From contig NC_052016.1 of the NCBI RefSeq assembly GCF_015832195.1, positions 85,318,547 to 85,382,546 of the forward strand: 64,000 nt of DNA, given 5' to 3'. A program made the position numbers and the translations under genes. Each line of letters begins with the position of its first letter. Position 1 is the first letter of the stretch. This document shows, one piece after another, positions 23,742-35,935 of the stretch. The stretch is from Motacilla alba alba (lineage: Eukaryota; Chordata; Aves; Passeriformes; Motacillidae). The notes beneath the pieces are model-generated. The model did no database searches, was not told where the DNA came from, and saw only the letters and a list, made by a program, of their open reading frames with translations.

Positions 23742-24800
23742 ATCACAGAGTGGAAGGCTGGATGGGACCTCTGAGGAGCAGCTGGTCCGACCACACTGCT
23801 AAAGCAGACACCCAGACCTGATTGCCCAGGACTGTGCCGAGACATCTTGTGAATATCTTCAAGACACAACCTGTCCGGGCAACCTGTGTCAGTGCTTCGT
23901 TGGCCTCACTGTGTAAAAGTGTTTCTTGATGTTCAGACAGATCCTCCTGTGTTTCAGGTTGTGCCTGTTGCCTCTGATCCTGTCGCTGCACGCCACTTCA
24001 CAGAGCCTGGCTCTGTCCTGCTTGCACCCTCTCTGCAGGAATTTATACAGATCACTGAGATCCCCCTGAGCCTTCTCTTCTCCAGGCTGAACAGTCACAG
24101 CTCTCAGCCTTTCCTCTCAGGAGACTGCTCCAGTCCCTTCATCATCTTTGTGTCCCTTTGCTGGAGTCTCTCCAGTATGTCTGTGTGTCTGTGTACAGAA
24201 GAGCCCAGAACCAAACCAGGGCTCCAGCTGTGGCCTCACCAGTGCTGAGCAGAGAGCAAGGATCATCTCCCCAAACCTGCTGGCAACACTTTGCCTAAGG
24301 GACCCCAGGATGTTGTTGGCTCTCTTTGCCACAAGGGCACATTGGTGTCTGGTGTTCAGCTTGGTGTCCACCAGGATCCTGAGGTGCTTTCCTCTGCAGA
24401 GCTGCTTTCCAGCAGGTTGGCCACCAGCCTGTACTGGTGCCTGGGGGTATTCTTCTGTCGGTGCAGGATTCTGCATTTCTCCTTGCTGAACTTGATGAAA
24501 TTCCTGCCAGCCCAGTTCTCCAGCCTGTGAGGGTCCCTCTGGATGGCAGCACGACTCTGTGGCATATCAGCCACTCTGCCCAGCTTGGTGTCATCAGCAA
24601 ATGTGCTGGGGTGCCCTCTGCCTCTGTGTCCGTGTCATTGATGAGGATATTGGACAGGACTGGAGACAGTATTGACCCCTAGGACATTCAACGAGTTCCT
24701 GGCCTCCAACTAGAACCTGTCCTGCTGACCCTCACCCTCTGGGCCTGCCTATGCACTTTCCAACCCACCCCAATACCTCAACTTTGTCTGCTGATTTATC
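23742..24800 (-). mobile_element. CR1 LINE fragment, about 1.06 kb (minus strand)
   Basis: This is one of the longest CR1 copies in the window. On the minus strand the decayed reverse-transcriptase 3' part is readable: a segment with KCRILHRQKNTPRHQYRL, then NNILGSLRQSVASR and LCSALVRPQLE. The plus strand shows the mirror of the CR1 tail (gtggaaggctggatgggacc, ttctccaggctgaac). Frameshifts and stops are present, so the copy is inactive. Confidence 0.95.
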
Positions 24801-27800
24801 TACCCAGCATTTGCACGCGAGACAGCAGGGTGCTCTGTGCTTTATTGTGGGAAAGGAAACCTCAGAGCAGTTACGGTGAGCAGTGAATAGCTGGAGATCA
24901 TGGCACTTCATTTTTTTCAGAGTGGTTTGTTCTTGCTTGCTCAAAGGATGCCTGCAACAGGTGCAGAGCCAGCCCCAAGCACTCAGCACCTCTGTGTATT
25001 TCCACCTCCTCAACCCCTAATCCTGCAGAGTCCTGTGGCTTTTGGGAGAGGGTAGGACCAGCTTGTTGTGGAATAAAAACATTTGTTAATGAAAACCTTT
25101 CTTAACAAAGGCCTCACTAGTGGTGATCAGAGTGAAGTTTGGCTTTTGTGGCTATTGCTGCCTAGACTCAGTGAAGGCAGAGCAAAGACACAAATCTGTT
25201 TGCACCACAACAATGATTCACCCGCAGAGAGTGGCCCATGCGGCGCCGAGCACGAGCAGGGCACAGTCCCAGGAGGAAGCAGCCAGCAGTCACCCAGCCA
25301 AAGCTGTCACACACCCCTGCACGTGCTGCGTGTCTGCACGGGACCCGGGCTGCCTTGGGACAGACCCTCCCAATGCAGGAAGATCTTAATTTATAGGGCC
25401 AGAACTTCTACATGGCTCTTCGGTGTTGCTTTTGCTCCTGTGTAGGGCCTGGGTTCACATTTCTCTGCAGCTCCCTTCCCTAGCAGATCTCCCCTGAATT
25501 CCACTTGCAATGGTCAGAGGACTTCACCAAAACCTCCACATCTTCCGCTCCTTTTCTCTTTGCTGTTTTGCAACTCTTTGTGTCTCCATAAGAAAATGTA
25601 CTGCGTAAAGCAGATTGACCTAAACCTAAGCATTCAATGAGATTGAATTTTGGATATGCTGTAAAGGTTTGGATTATATGAAAGAATTTATTTTGCAGCC
25701 ATCAAATTTTACCTTTCAGGGCTTACTTGTAAGACCAGACAGATCCTTTCCACCTTAAATAGTAGTTTTCAAGGTTTGTTGGCTAAATATGGTTTTAATA
25801 TGTTTATTACATGCCATTGCTTCTCCAGTATTGTCTCCTGAGTCGAAGCTGAGGTTGGTCTCCTCCCTTACACGCCTGGGAATATATTTTCCAAATTCTT
25901 TCTTTATAGAGGAAATTTTCCTTCTTGGGGTTTCACTCACTTGTAATGTATTCATGGAGACTGCAACATTTCAGCTGCTAATGCTTATTGAAAACCCTTG
26001 AATGTCTGGGCTGTGCTGTAGCTACATCTGATGCTTAATGCTTTAAGCAATTTGTGATCATAAAGAGTTTAATCTGTCAGCATAATTGCAAGTGGAGAGA
26101 CTTCTAAGCACTCCATAAAAACCAGAAACAAAATGGTACAAGCTTTTTGCATCTTCAGGGGAGTTTTTTATCTACGTGGGAGATAAAGAAAATGTGCCTC
26201 GAAACAAAGCTTTTTTTAGGAAAAAACCAGAATCAGATCTTAGCTTAAGGGAAGATGCTTCCACGAAACAACAAGCTCCCTTCTCTACACATGAAAGTAT
26301 AGCCTGCTCAGCATCATATTCAGCCACCCCACAAAGCCATGAGCCATAGCTCAGCTGGGCCAAAAGAGGTCCCTGCCTGACCTCAGCACAGAGGGAAAAA
26401 AATTTGCCTTTTAAGGCTCCATGGCTCTAAGTTCCTTCCTATTGGGAAGGCTTTGCACAAGTGGGAAGCCCCAGCACTTCCAAGGCAGTCACTTGCAGAG
26501 TCAGGGAAAATTCCTCTCCATCAGGAGCCAAGCATCCCCACTGCTTACCACCCTAGCATTTGCACAGATTTTACCTCTGCCACGAGACACAGAGGAATGA
26601 TTTGCATCTCACGGACAGGGATCCGAGACAGGGAATTGAGTGGTATAGATTAGTTTCTTTACTAATTGCAGTTGTATGATTTAGCATCAGGAAGCCAGAA
26701 ATCTCAAAGAGGGACCTTGCCTGTGAGCCATGCTGGAAACATTTAGGGGCTGTTAAAATCATTCATTTGTTATTCCCCTGGTATTTTGCTTGTGATGTTT
26801 GCATGTTGTGGAAACAAGTGTCTGTTATTTTTTTAAGTTGTTGTTGTTTGGTTCTCCACTAGCACTAATTGTCTGCAGCAGCGCAGGCACTTTGGTGCTG
26901 TTAAAATGTGTAATCTTGAGATGTGCAGTCAGAGAGAAGTGTTTTGTTTTCACACCCACAATCAAAGCCTGAGCTCAAAGATGTCTAAAATTCTGCTACT
27001 TTGAAACCATTTTCAAGTGCGGGAACAGGTCTCCTTCCTTACCCAGCTCTTACAGCAGGGCTACCATCACATGTAGAGCACCTGGCACCACATCATCTAC
27101 TGCTGGCTACCCTCAGGCAAGCAGGAATCCAGCTCTCCTCCTAAGCGTGTCTTCAACCACTGGCTCCCTATAACCATGTGAGCGTCCCTGCTCAGGAGGG
27201 GAAGTGACTGCTGTGGTTGCAAATGGTTGGTGTCAGAATGAGTTAAAACTTGGCTGATAGAAAATGGGAATAAGGAAGAACATTTCTGAAAGGGCGAGAA
27301 ACAAAGGGGATTTTTTTTTTTTCAAGAGCTGGGGGAAATTTGAGGGAGACCAGTAATTTCCCATCTCTCCAGTGTGGTAGTCATCTGATGACTTCAGCTG
27401 GCTTTGACCATTAATTAAAAAATTCACAAAGAGAGCAAAGGCACCTCTTTGGAGTGGTCTTATCTGTGGGGTTTTCTGTTTGGTTGGGTTTTCTTTTTGG
27501 TTTTTGGTTGGGGTTTTTTTGTGTGTTTTTTTTTTTTTTAATGCATCCAATTACTCTGGGACAATAGAATAATCATTCTAATTTGATTTAAATGCCAGCC
27601 CCTATGAAGAGTATAATTAGTTATTTACTAGAAATGGAGACAGTAGTTTCACTTGCCTGACTTTGATACTCCTCGGGAGGTGTAGATAAGGATACTCACA
27701 GTCTCCCCTCCCACACTCGGTTCATGAATTAATAGCCTGGCTACGGCTGGCAGACGGAATGCCTCGGGGTGAAAAAGCAGCTTCTGCCTTCAGCTCTTTC

Positions 27801-28576
27801 TCGTAACAGGGAACAAAAGGTGTGGTCACAGCCACGCCAGCCTGGCTGCCAGAGGGAGGCCTGCTGGAGGCTGGTCCTGCCATCCTCCCACAGGCACACA
27901 GGACTTCCCAACATTGCTTCCCAATTGCTTCCCCCATTGCTTCCCAACACTCAGCTCCCACTGCCTCACCACTGGCCAAAGCTGTGCTCCACTTCCAGGC
28001 TCTGCACGCACCAGTGACCCACCAAACCCTCAGCTGCCAGGTTTGAAGCCAGACTCACCAACACGGGTGGGCATTTGCCCACTGGCTTCATGCTGCTGGA
28101 TCACCCAACGCCCAAATCATTCTCAATTTCACTGCTCGCATGCTTTTTATTTTGCAGACAGTTGTTCTCAGTATTTGATTTGTATGGTTGACTTGTTACT
28201 TAAAAACCACAAACACGTTTTCTGGTGTGATATGTATTGACAATGTGATTAATATTTGTAATGTTTTTAGTGGCTGACTGAAGTGAGGATGAGGGGGAAG
28301 GTGGTTTTATGCCCAGAAACGCATTTTCTTCTTGAGATGTGAATGTTTTCCTCCTGTTCTTTGAGGTGGAGCATATCTGTGGGTAGATTCCCTGTGGCTG
28401 GCTGGGCCAAGGGGTCGTGTACCTTCACATGGAGGTCCTGTGAAAGGAGAAGGTCTTGTAAAATGTACTAAGCTTGATGGTGCTCACCACTTGGATCACT
28501 CAGTTTTCATCAGAAACCTGTCCAAGGTAAAAGAAGGGTACCACATTGTGGCCCTTGAGCAAGGTCCACTAAGCAT

Positions 28577-28595
28577 ATGCTAATTAGATGCAAAT
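28577..28595 (+). promoter_or_regulatory. Twin POU/octamer-like motif with TAATTA
   Basis: ATGCTAAT at 28577-28584 and a perfect octamer ATGCAAAT at 28588-28595 are separated by three bases. A homeodomain-type TAATTA overlaps the first. The motifs are seen directly; enhancer function is inference. Confidence 0.3.
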
Positions 28596-30219
28596 TCATG
28601 CATGGAGTGTGGGCTTCTGTGACAGAAATAACCCTGAGCAGACAGATCAGGCTCTCTGCTGGGCCACTGCAGACTGAGTCCAGAGGGCAGGTTAAATGGA
28701 TGTCTGCTGAGCCACCCAGTTCAAGAGGTGGCAAACCATGTCCTTAGACTAATCTAAATGTTCACTTAAGGATGTTTCCTGCAGGGAAACCTTCCCAAAA
28801 ATGCCTCTGTGCAGCTGGGTGAGATGTGCTGTCCTGCCTGCCGGTGAGGAGCCGGGTGGCATGGGGCAATGCCACAGTGGAATGGCACATTGGGATTCCT
28901 TTCCTTCCTTTCCTACTGGAGGAAGGGAGCTTGCCAAGGGGCAAGTTCCCCTTTCTCAGGTGGTGTTGAACTCTCTGGCCTCCTGAGGGTGCAGGGTGCC
29001 TGCAGGCACTCAGCTCTGAGCAGGGCGATGCCGGGTTGAGCGGGCTGATGTGTTAACAAACACCTCCAGGGCTTCCAGGAGGCACAGGGAGGAACACCAG
29101 CCTACCAAAGCTACAGTGATGCTGCTGCTCCCAATATAAGCTGCTCCAGAGGCCTCGGGGGAAAAGCCACTTTGCTGTCACTCCTGTGTGTGCACAGTGC
29201 AGCAGGGAAGAAGTGCTGAGTGACTTTTGAATTTCTGATGGCAGACGTTTCTCCAGGCTTGAGCTGAGGAGAGTGTGCAGAGCTGTCTGCAGGTCCTGGT
29301 GTGGATTCACAGAGGTGGTGGAGGGAGGAAGTGGTTGCTCTCATGTCTGCATGATTGCTGCTGCACGCCAGTTGTGAAGCCTTGTATGGGGCTCATGACA
29401 GAGCCCGCCCTGCACAGGCAAGGCAGGATGAGGAGTTGGTGAAAAACCCCACATTTAAGGGAAGAAAAGTGATTTTTGTAAGGGGGGAAATTGTGTCATC
29501 CTACATCACCTGTGGGTTTGAGACAAGCCAGCACAGCCCTGCTTGGTGCAGATGGAGCTGGCAAAGCCAGCCCAGGCATTCCTCCATGCAGCAGCCATTG
29601 GCCCTGGGACCATGGGGATGCTGAGGGGACGGCAGCTGGCCTGGGTGGCAGGAAGCCTCCTTGCCCTGTGTGGAAGATGATAATGAGACACGGGCACACG
29701 GGACTGGTTTCTCACCCCAGAATGTCCACATAGGAGATGAGGCTGAGTTCATCAGCCCATTTTGGCCCAGGGGCTTGATTTTGTCCAGGGGTCTGGTCTT
29801 GTTGAAAGTGTCAGCAGGGTGCTGGAAAGTAGTGGGAAGAAGTGCACTCTCTTCTCTTTCTGGGCCTCTCTGGAGCAGGGAGGGGACATGGAGGGAAACT
29901 GAACTTCTAAGCCCTAAACCACATCCTCTCCATAGTCACGGATGCCAAAGAAATGTTGATTTACAACAAGAAATTAGGAAAAAGGAGAGAAAGCAAAAAT
30001 AAATTTTAATCCTCAGATGCTACTTTTCAGGATACCTAGAGGTGAAATGTGCTGCCCACTGTCCTGGGAAGCAGGCTTAATATCGGGAAAAGATACTCAC
30101 TACACACCCACCTTAAATTACAGGGACCGGCTGCCTGCGCACCTGGGTGCAGAAAGTCGAGACCCCGAGTCCATTTTGCTTCCACTTTCATTTCCTCAGC
30201 CGCAGAGGTGAATGGTGGC

Positions 30220-30365
30220 AGCTCTGGGGTGGGTGCCCGGGGGAGGAGCGGCCCGGGCCAGAGGCGGCTCCCGGTGCCACTAGAGGTCACCGGCACAACG
30301 AGGGAGCGGCCCCGCAGCGGCGGGCGGGCCGCGCGTCCCTCTGCAGCGCGGCCGGTTCACGGAAA
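30220..30365. promoter_or_regulatory. Small CpG-rich patch
   Basis: A short block of very high CpG density (gagcggccccgcagcggcg, gccgcgcgtccc) lies in otherwise ordinary intergenic DNA. An ETS-IRF composite-type GGAAATGAAA reads on the minus strand at 30186-30195. It is too short to be a standard island; a role as an enhancer or a minor promoter is speculative. Confidence 0.35.
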
Positions 30366-31257
30366 GGAGGGAAGGAGAAATCGCATGGAAAATGCCGCTT
30401 GGAAGCTGATTTTTCCCAAAAGCTTCAGTGCCAAGTGTCTCCCGCACTGACACCTCCATCAAACGCGTCTTCGCATTTCCTCACCTCCGCCCCACAGCGA
30501 GGATGTGGGCAAGAAATGGGGTCCCAGCTGCTGCAACAAAATCTTTGCTTTAAAATCTTCGCTTCTCAGTGTGTATGAATTAAAGACATTTAAGAAAATG
30601 GAGGTGTTAAACTTGCCGGAGGGAAATACCTACGATTCCCCTAGAGCTTCCCCCATGTCCTTCCTTGGATGTTTGCTCTCCTGCCTGAAGTGAGCTTCAG
30701 CCTCTTTTGGCAAAGAGAGCTCTCATTTACGTGCCTCAAATATTCCTGGGTAGGGTAACGTTTAAAAGTAAGTAACCATCATGGTTTTAGCCAGGTTTCG
30801 CTCTGAATCACCAACTTACCTCAAAGCAAAACTGAGAAAAAGTTCTGGGCTAACTCTCGTGTTCTCAAACCTTGGACTGTTGCACATCTTGACTTAGTGT
30901 GAAATTATTCAGAGCTGGTGCTGGCAGCTATTGCTCCCATTAGAAACCAGACAAAACCCCCTCAATTTCAGTGGTTTCGGGATTTGTTTTTAGTGGCTAC
31001 CCCCATATTTAGCTGGCGGAAATGCCACCAGCAATCACCACTGACACGAAGCAAACTCACTCTCACTTTCCACACTCGCACCCTCTGCCAAGCTGCTGCT
31101 CTGCTGACACTGCTTTTGGGGAGGACTTGGACCTCCAGCCCTGCACGGGACTGGGAAATACCACACAATAAGGAGAACTGGGGATTTTTGGCCAGTTGAA
31201 GGTGATGGGTGTGGTGTATGGCATCAGGAAGCAAAACCTGGTCAATACAGTGCAGCC

Positions 31258-31323
31258 TATATATAACATCTATATAACATCTATAACATCTATAACATCT
31301 ATATAACAACTATATAACATCTT
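31258..31323. repeat. AT-rich tandem repeat (ataacatct units)
   Basis: Seven imperfect units of the form (at)ataacatct, 9-12 bases each, end at ttcc. This is a simple minisatellite with no gene context. Confidence 0.85.
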
Positions 31324-31544
31324 TCCTCAGGAAAGCCAGCATCCTGCAGGGCTCTGAGGGTGGAACCCTCAGAAGCTCTTCCCATGAAATTTTCCGTATA
31401 AAAATGCATTCTCCTTGTGCTGTAAGAGTTTGACAGAAATGTTTTGCTTCGATGTTGCCACTGTATGCAGATACCATAATGCTGGTGGGCACCTCAGGTG
31501 GAGGCAAATCCTTCCCTTTGCAGCATGTAAAGCAGCACTGAAGG

Positions 31545-31793
31545 AATCACAATGGTTTGGCATGAAAAGAGCCTTAAAGGCCATCTTATTCCCGCTCCCC
31601 TGCCGTGGGAAGGGACACCTTCTGCTACACCAGGTTGCTCAAAGCCCCATCCAACCTGTCCTTGAACACTTCCAGGGATGGGACATCTGGGGACAGTTCT
31701 AGTGACCCACCACCCCCACAGTGAAGAATTTCTTCCTGATATTTAACCCAAACCTGCCCACTCTCAGTTTAAAGCCATTGCTCCTTGTCCTGT
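31545..31793 (-). mobile_element. CR1 LINE 3' fragment (minus strand)
   Basis: The plus strand shows the inverted CR1 tail: atcacaatggtttgg, accaggttgctcaaagcc, cttgaacacttccaggga, gtgaagaatttcttcctgat and ccttgtcctgt. It is about 250 bp, truncated, with no coding capacity. A TA-rich microsatellite directly follows it. Confidence 0.92.
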
Positions 31794-31829
31794 ATTTATA
31801 TATACATATATACAATATATATATATTCT
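31794..31829. repeat. (TA)n microsatellite
   Basis: A TA-rich run of about 35 bases, interrupted by tac steps, abuts the truncated 5' end of the CR1 fragment to its left. Confidence 0.8.
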
Positions 31830-33638
31830 TGTAAACAGGTCACCAAGCTCCTATTTCCCAGACATTTTCTCAGTTGTCTGGGCTGGCAGGAGGAGAGGGA
31901 GAAAGAGGTTCAGGGCCTTGCAGTATGGAAGGCTTGGCTGGGAGAACACTGCTGCAGGGTGCTTTTGGACCCTTATGTTTCTCTGTTCTTCTTCTCTGAA
32001 TCCCAGGGGCCAGCAAGAATTTCTATGTTCCCAAAGCCTATTCACAAGTTTTTGCAGGCACATCATAACAACTTTTGTTTGTACAGGCAGTCCCAAGGAC
32101 TTGTGCAGCCTTCCAGCTTGCCAGCAGCTCCTTGGCACACGTCAGGGGAGTGAATATTGTTTCCTAGTAAAAATAAGGGCACTGGTGAAGGTGCTGCAGT
32201 GTAATTTATTTTCAGAGATAGTCCTCCTTACACAAGGCCAGGTGTGGGGAGGAGGGAGGAAGAAACCAATGGGAGGAAGCAAAACACCCTGAAAGCAGTG
32301 AGGCCCTGGCTCCTGGAGGACACCTAAGGGTATTTGGCTTTTAAAGGTGTCATCTGTCATTAGAGCCCATGAGATGTGGGGGTGCCCCAGATGTCCCACC
32401 CCGAGTCAATGCTGATGCATTCCCTGAGGTGTGGAGGAGGTCTCGTAGGTAGGGCACACAAAGCCAAGGCGGGTGAAGGTTCCCACCAGTCTCAGCTGGA
32501 GCAGGTGCCACCTCAAGCTCAGGATGCTGATTCCCTCATCTTGTAAGGGAATCTCCTACAGAGGCTGTAGAGAATCTATAAGAAAACTTCAATAATAAGC
32601 CCTGTGGTTCACTGGACTGAAATTACCAAAAGCCAGAGCAGCTTTAGTGGGGGTTTTGTCCATTTAACAAAATGTGCTTTCCATCTCGCTCTGGAGGCAC
32701 ATGACCCCAGAGATTGAAAGCAGGCCAGGAGAAGCCCTAAGGAAAACCCCACTGTAGGCATGGGATAAACTCCAGTACGGACAAGTTAGGTGCTGATTAG
32801 AGACCATAAACACCTGAATAGAAAACACAGGGCGAGCCAAGGTGCTGGAAAATCCATTCCTCATAGGAACCATAGGAGAAGGTGAACTGCAGCTGATAGA
32901 AGCCTCTGTTTGGCACCAGATGGCCACGGAAGGCTCCTTTATGTACCACTTATTGTAGAGGGGGATCTGGGGACTAATTCTTAAGTCAACATTTAGGCAG
33001 AGCAGGGATCTTGGTGCATTTCAGCCTTGTTATTCAGGCATTAAGTGAAAATCAGGAAGACATACATGTACCCAGAAAGCAAGTTACTGTGGAAAAAGTT
33101 TTAAATGACAAGCTAGTTAAAGAAAAAAATGTATAGTAAGATGATTTTGGACACCCAAGTTAAAAATGGTTCCCACCAGTGCTTTCTTTATATGTTACAT
33201 ACCAAACCCAAGAGATAAAAGCAATAGATCCATGTTATTTTCTAATTTGGTGATCAAATGGTCAGTCTTTACTAATATTATCAACTGCATCTTGGGTTAG
33301 GCTGCTGTAAGACCTATTCCAGCCTTGCCTAACTTTTGATGAGAGTTTGCAAACAACATAGATTGACAGAATTCAATTAATTAGAGGCAGGTTCTAAAGC
33401 TCACGGGCTTGCTATCAACAAGAAAGTTAATCCTAGTTAATGCCTCAATCAATAACAAAAATAAACAGTCAGAAAAAATCAAAAGCTCCTCCCAGCAGTC
33501 ACTCAAACACTTTATCCTACTTGGAGCAATGTCAATGACTTCAATTTTTAAGGCTTTTGAATCTACCTAGGAAAATTAAATTTGTGGCATTTTGACAAAT
33601 TGGGGAATTTTGAAATAATTGACATTTTTGTGGTCTAC
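31830..33638. other. Intergenic DNA
   Basis: About 1.8 kb without a recognised gene or repeat. Open frames of about 85-125 codons exist, but they overlap each other on both strands and show no domain or splice support. Confidence 0.5.
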
Positions 33639-33965
33639 AGCTTCCTCACAAGGGGAAGCAGAGGGGCAGGCATTGATCGCTTCCCACTGATGACCAGTGA
33701 CAGAACTCAAGGGAATGGAATGAAGCTGTGTCAGGGCAGGTTTAGGTTGGGTTTTAGGAAGATTTTTCATCCAGAGAGTGATTGAACACCAGAATGGGCT
33801 CTCTAGGGGAGCGGTCACAGCACCAGCCTGACAGAGTCCAACAGGCATTTGGACAATGCTCTCGTAGACATGGTGTGATTCTTGGGGTTGTCCTGTGCAG
33901 GGTCAGGAGTTGGGCTCTATAATCCTTGTGAGTGCCTTCCAACTCAGGATATTCTGTTATTCTTT
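33639..33965 (+). mobile_element. CR1 LINE 3' fragment (plus strand)
   Basis: The tail reads in the plus orientation: cagaactcaagggaatgga, gggcaggtttaggttggg, ggaagatttttcatccagag, agtccaacaggcatttggac, and the terminal gccttccaactcaggatattctg. It has no coding part. Confidence 0.9.
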
Positions 33966-35455
33966 GAAAAAATGACACAGTTTTTTTCTTGAATTAAATC
34001 ACTGTGTCTGTGTGGGCGAGATTCAGCATCTTTGGACTCACCCACTTACACTGAGATACTGCAAAGTAGCTGTCTTCATGTGGAAAAAAAAAAATCAGCT
34101 CTAATATTCAGAGGCAGACAGTGGAGCTGAGGACAGACAAACCTTCTGGAACTTAAGTGGATAAAAAATAGGATAAAGTTACAAACTGGTAGCCTGGACA
34201 GTGAATTAAAAAACTGCACAGGTCTGTTTGCTGTTATTTCTTAGATTTGGGTCATAATCCTACTTTAAGTCAACGGGAGTTTTGCTATTGAATTTAGAGG
34301 GACCAGAATCAGGCACTTTGTCTTCTCCAGACCTGACCACTTTATTTGGAAATATAACTTTTTAAAACACACACTTCTCTCTTAAAATGCTACAAAGTAA
34401 AGCAAGTAATTACATTAGGCTCTACCTGAAGCTCCAGAGAATTAATACAAAGGCTGCTTGACTCTTGCCAACTTTCACTATTACAATTTTACTAGCACCA
34501 TATGCAGCACTACCGTACCTGCTTGTTTCACTTAGTAAAATCACTGGGGTTTGGGTTTGTTGTTTTTTAGGATTTTTTTTTCCAAAGGAACATGCAATAT
34601 CCACAAACAAAAGCTCCAGGGAGTAGGAACCAGCTCAGAGGCCCATATGGTCTTAGTATCAAAGTAATCAGAGAGGGAACAGGTCTGTTTGCTCAGCAAC
34701 CCCACCCTTTTTGCAAACATGTGAGAGTGAGCTCAGGAAAAGGTGCTCTTTTGGGTGGTTTCTGTTGCTTGCTGTCATGCAAGAAACTGTGAAGTGAGAT
34801 TTCCAGTGTTATTTTCAGCACCCCTGTAGCCTAAAAGGAAAGAAGCTGTGAGGTAGGTAGAGAACTGTCTGTGCCAGCTTTGAGACCATGGAAGGGTTGG
34901 GGACACTTTCCTAAGGACACCCAGGGAAGGGTTTCTGCAGGGGAGAGTTTTAACCAGAAAAAGCTAAGCCTGTGATGCTCATTTGACCAATTCCAATGCA
35001 AGAGAAGAGCTGAATGCAAATGACACATACAAGGCTTCACATAAAGGCCAAAGTGTCTGCTAAAGCAGAGTAAAAGTCAATGCGGGATTTTTCATCACTG
35101 GACTTGAAAATATAGTGACTTCTTGCTGAAAGATGAGTTTTCAAGACCCAAAATTCTGCCAGTGTGCTGCTTTGACATGCACAAATACACTGAGCTGTGG
35201 CTACTGCAAGGCACAACCACGTGGAAGTCAGATATCAATGACTTTAAGACGCTGGCTTGCTAAGGCTGACAGGTTTGTTTGCAATCTTGGTTCTGAACCA
35301 CAGCATAGACTAATGTACACTTATAAGTGCTAGGTGCTAGGCTGACACCAGCCCTCAGGAGATGGCACCTGGGAGAGCTGCCCTCTCCTTCTGGCCAGGC
35401 GAGCTGGCTGATGGTTTGGGACATGCTTCTCTGTTGCTCTGGGAAAAAGAGCCGC
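33966..35455. other. Intergenic DNA
   Basis: About 1.5 kb, AT-rich, with a short poly(A) run near 34083. No gene, mobile element or island was recognised. Confidence 0.5.
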
Positions 35456-35935
35456 AGAATCACAGGAATGTTGGTTGCATGAAACTGCTGGAGCTCACCT
35501 AGTTTAATCTTCTGTCAGAGCAGGACTACCACAATCACCATACATTAAATTAGCCTCATCTAAGTCATAAAAAGCCTCCAAGCAAAGGAGCCACCATCAC
35601 CTCTCTGGAACACCTGATGGAAAAGGCCAAGCTGAACATGTCCATCTGCCACGTGTGCTTGTTGCCCCTTGTTAAGTCCCCTGATATGACCAAGAAGGGT
35701 TTGGATTTGTCCTTTTTGTACCTGCTTTTCAAGGAGATCTGCTTTGGGTTTCCCTTCACTGGGAAAAACAAGCTCCTTCTACCTCACTCTCTCTGCATCT
35801 GCACTTCAGATGCTGGACCATGATGGCAGCAGGCCTTAGCTGGATCTTTCGTTTTTTTCACATTCCCTTTGAGGCAGAAGTCCCAAAACTCTAGCTGTGG
35901 ATGCACCAGTGCTGGAAAAAGGAAGGACGTGGTGC
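35456..35935 (-). mobile_element. CR1 LINE fragment (minus strand)
   Basis: It begins on plus with gcagaatcacaggaatgttg. The minus strand reads coding remnants FPVKGNPKQISLKSRYKKDK and FLVISGDLTRGNKHTWQMD, close to those in the plus-strand copy at 40.4-41.06 kb. It is the same or a closely related CR1 subfamily, in opposite orientation. Boundaries are approximate. Confidence 0.85.

Larger units (their letters stand above)
24801..31544. other. Intergenic DNA
   Basis: About 6.7 kb without a supported gene. It holds T-rich low-complexity sequence at 27310-27322 and 27460-27541, a twin octamer-like site at 28577-28595, a small CpG-rich patch at 30.22-30.36 kb and an AT-rich tandem repeat at 31258-31323. 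Nothing else was recognised. Confidence 0.55.
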
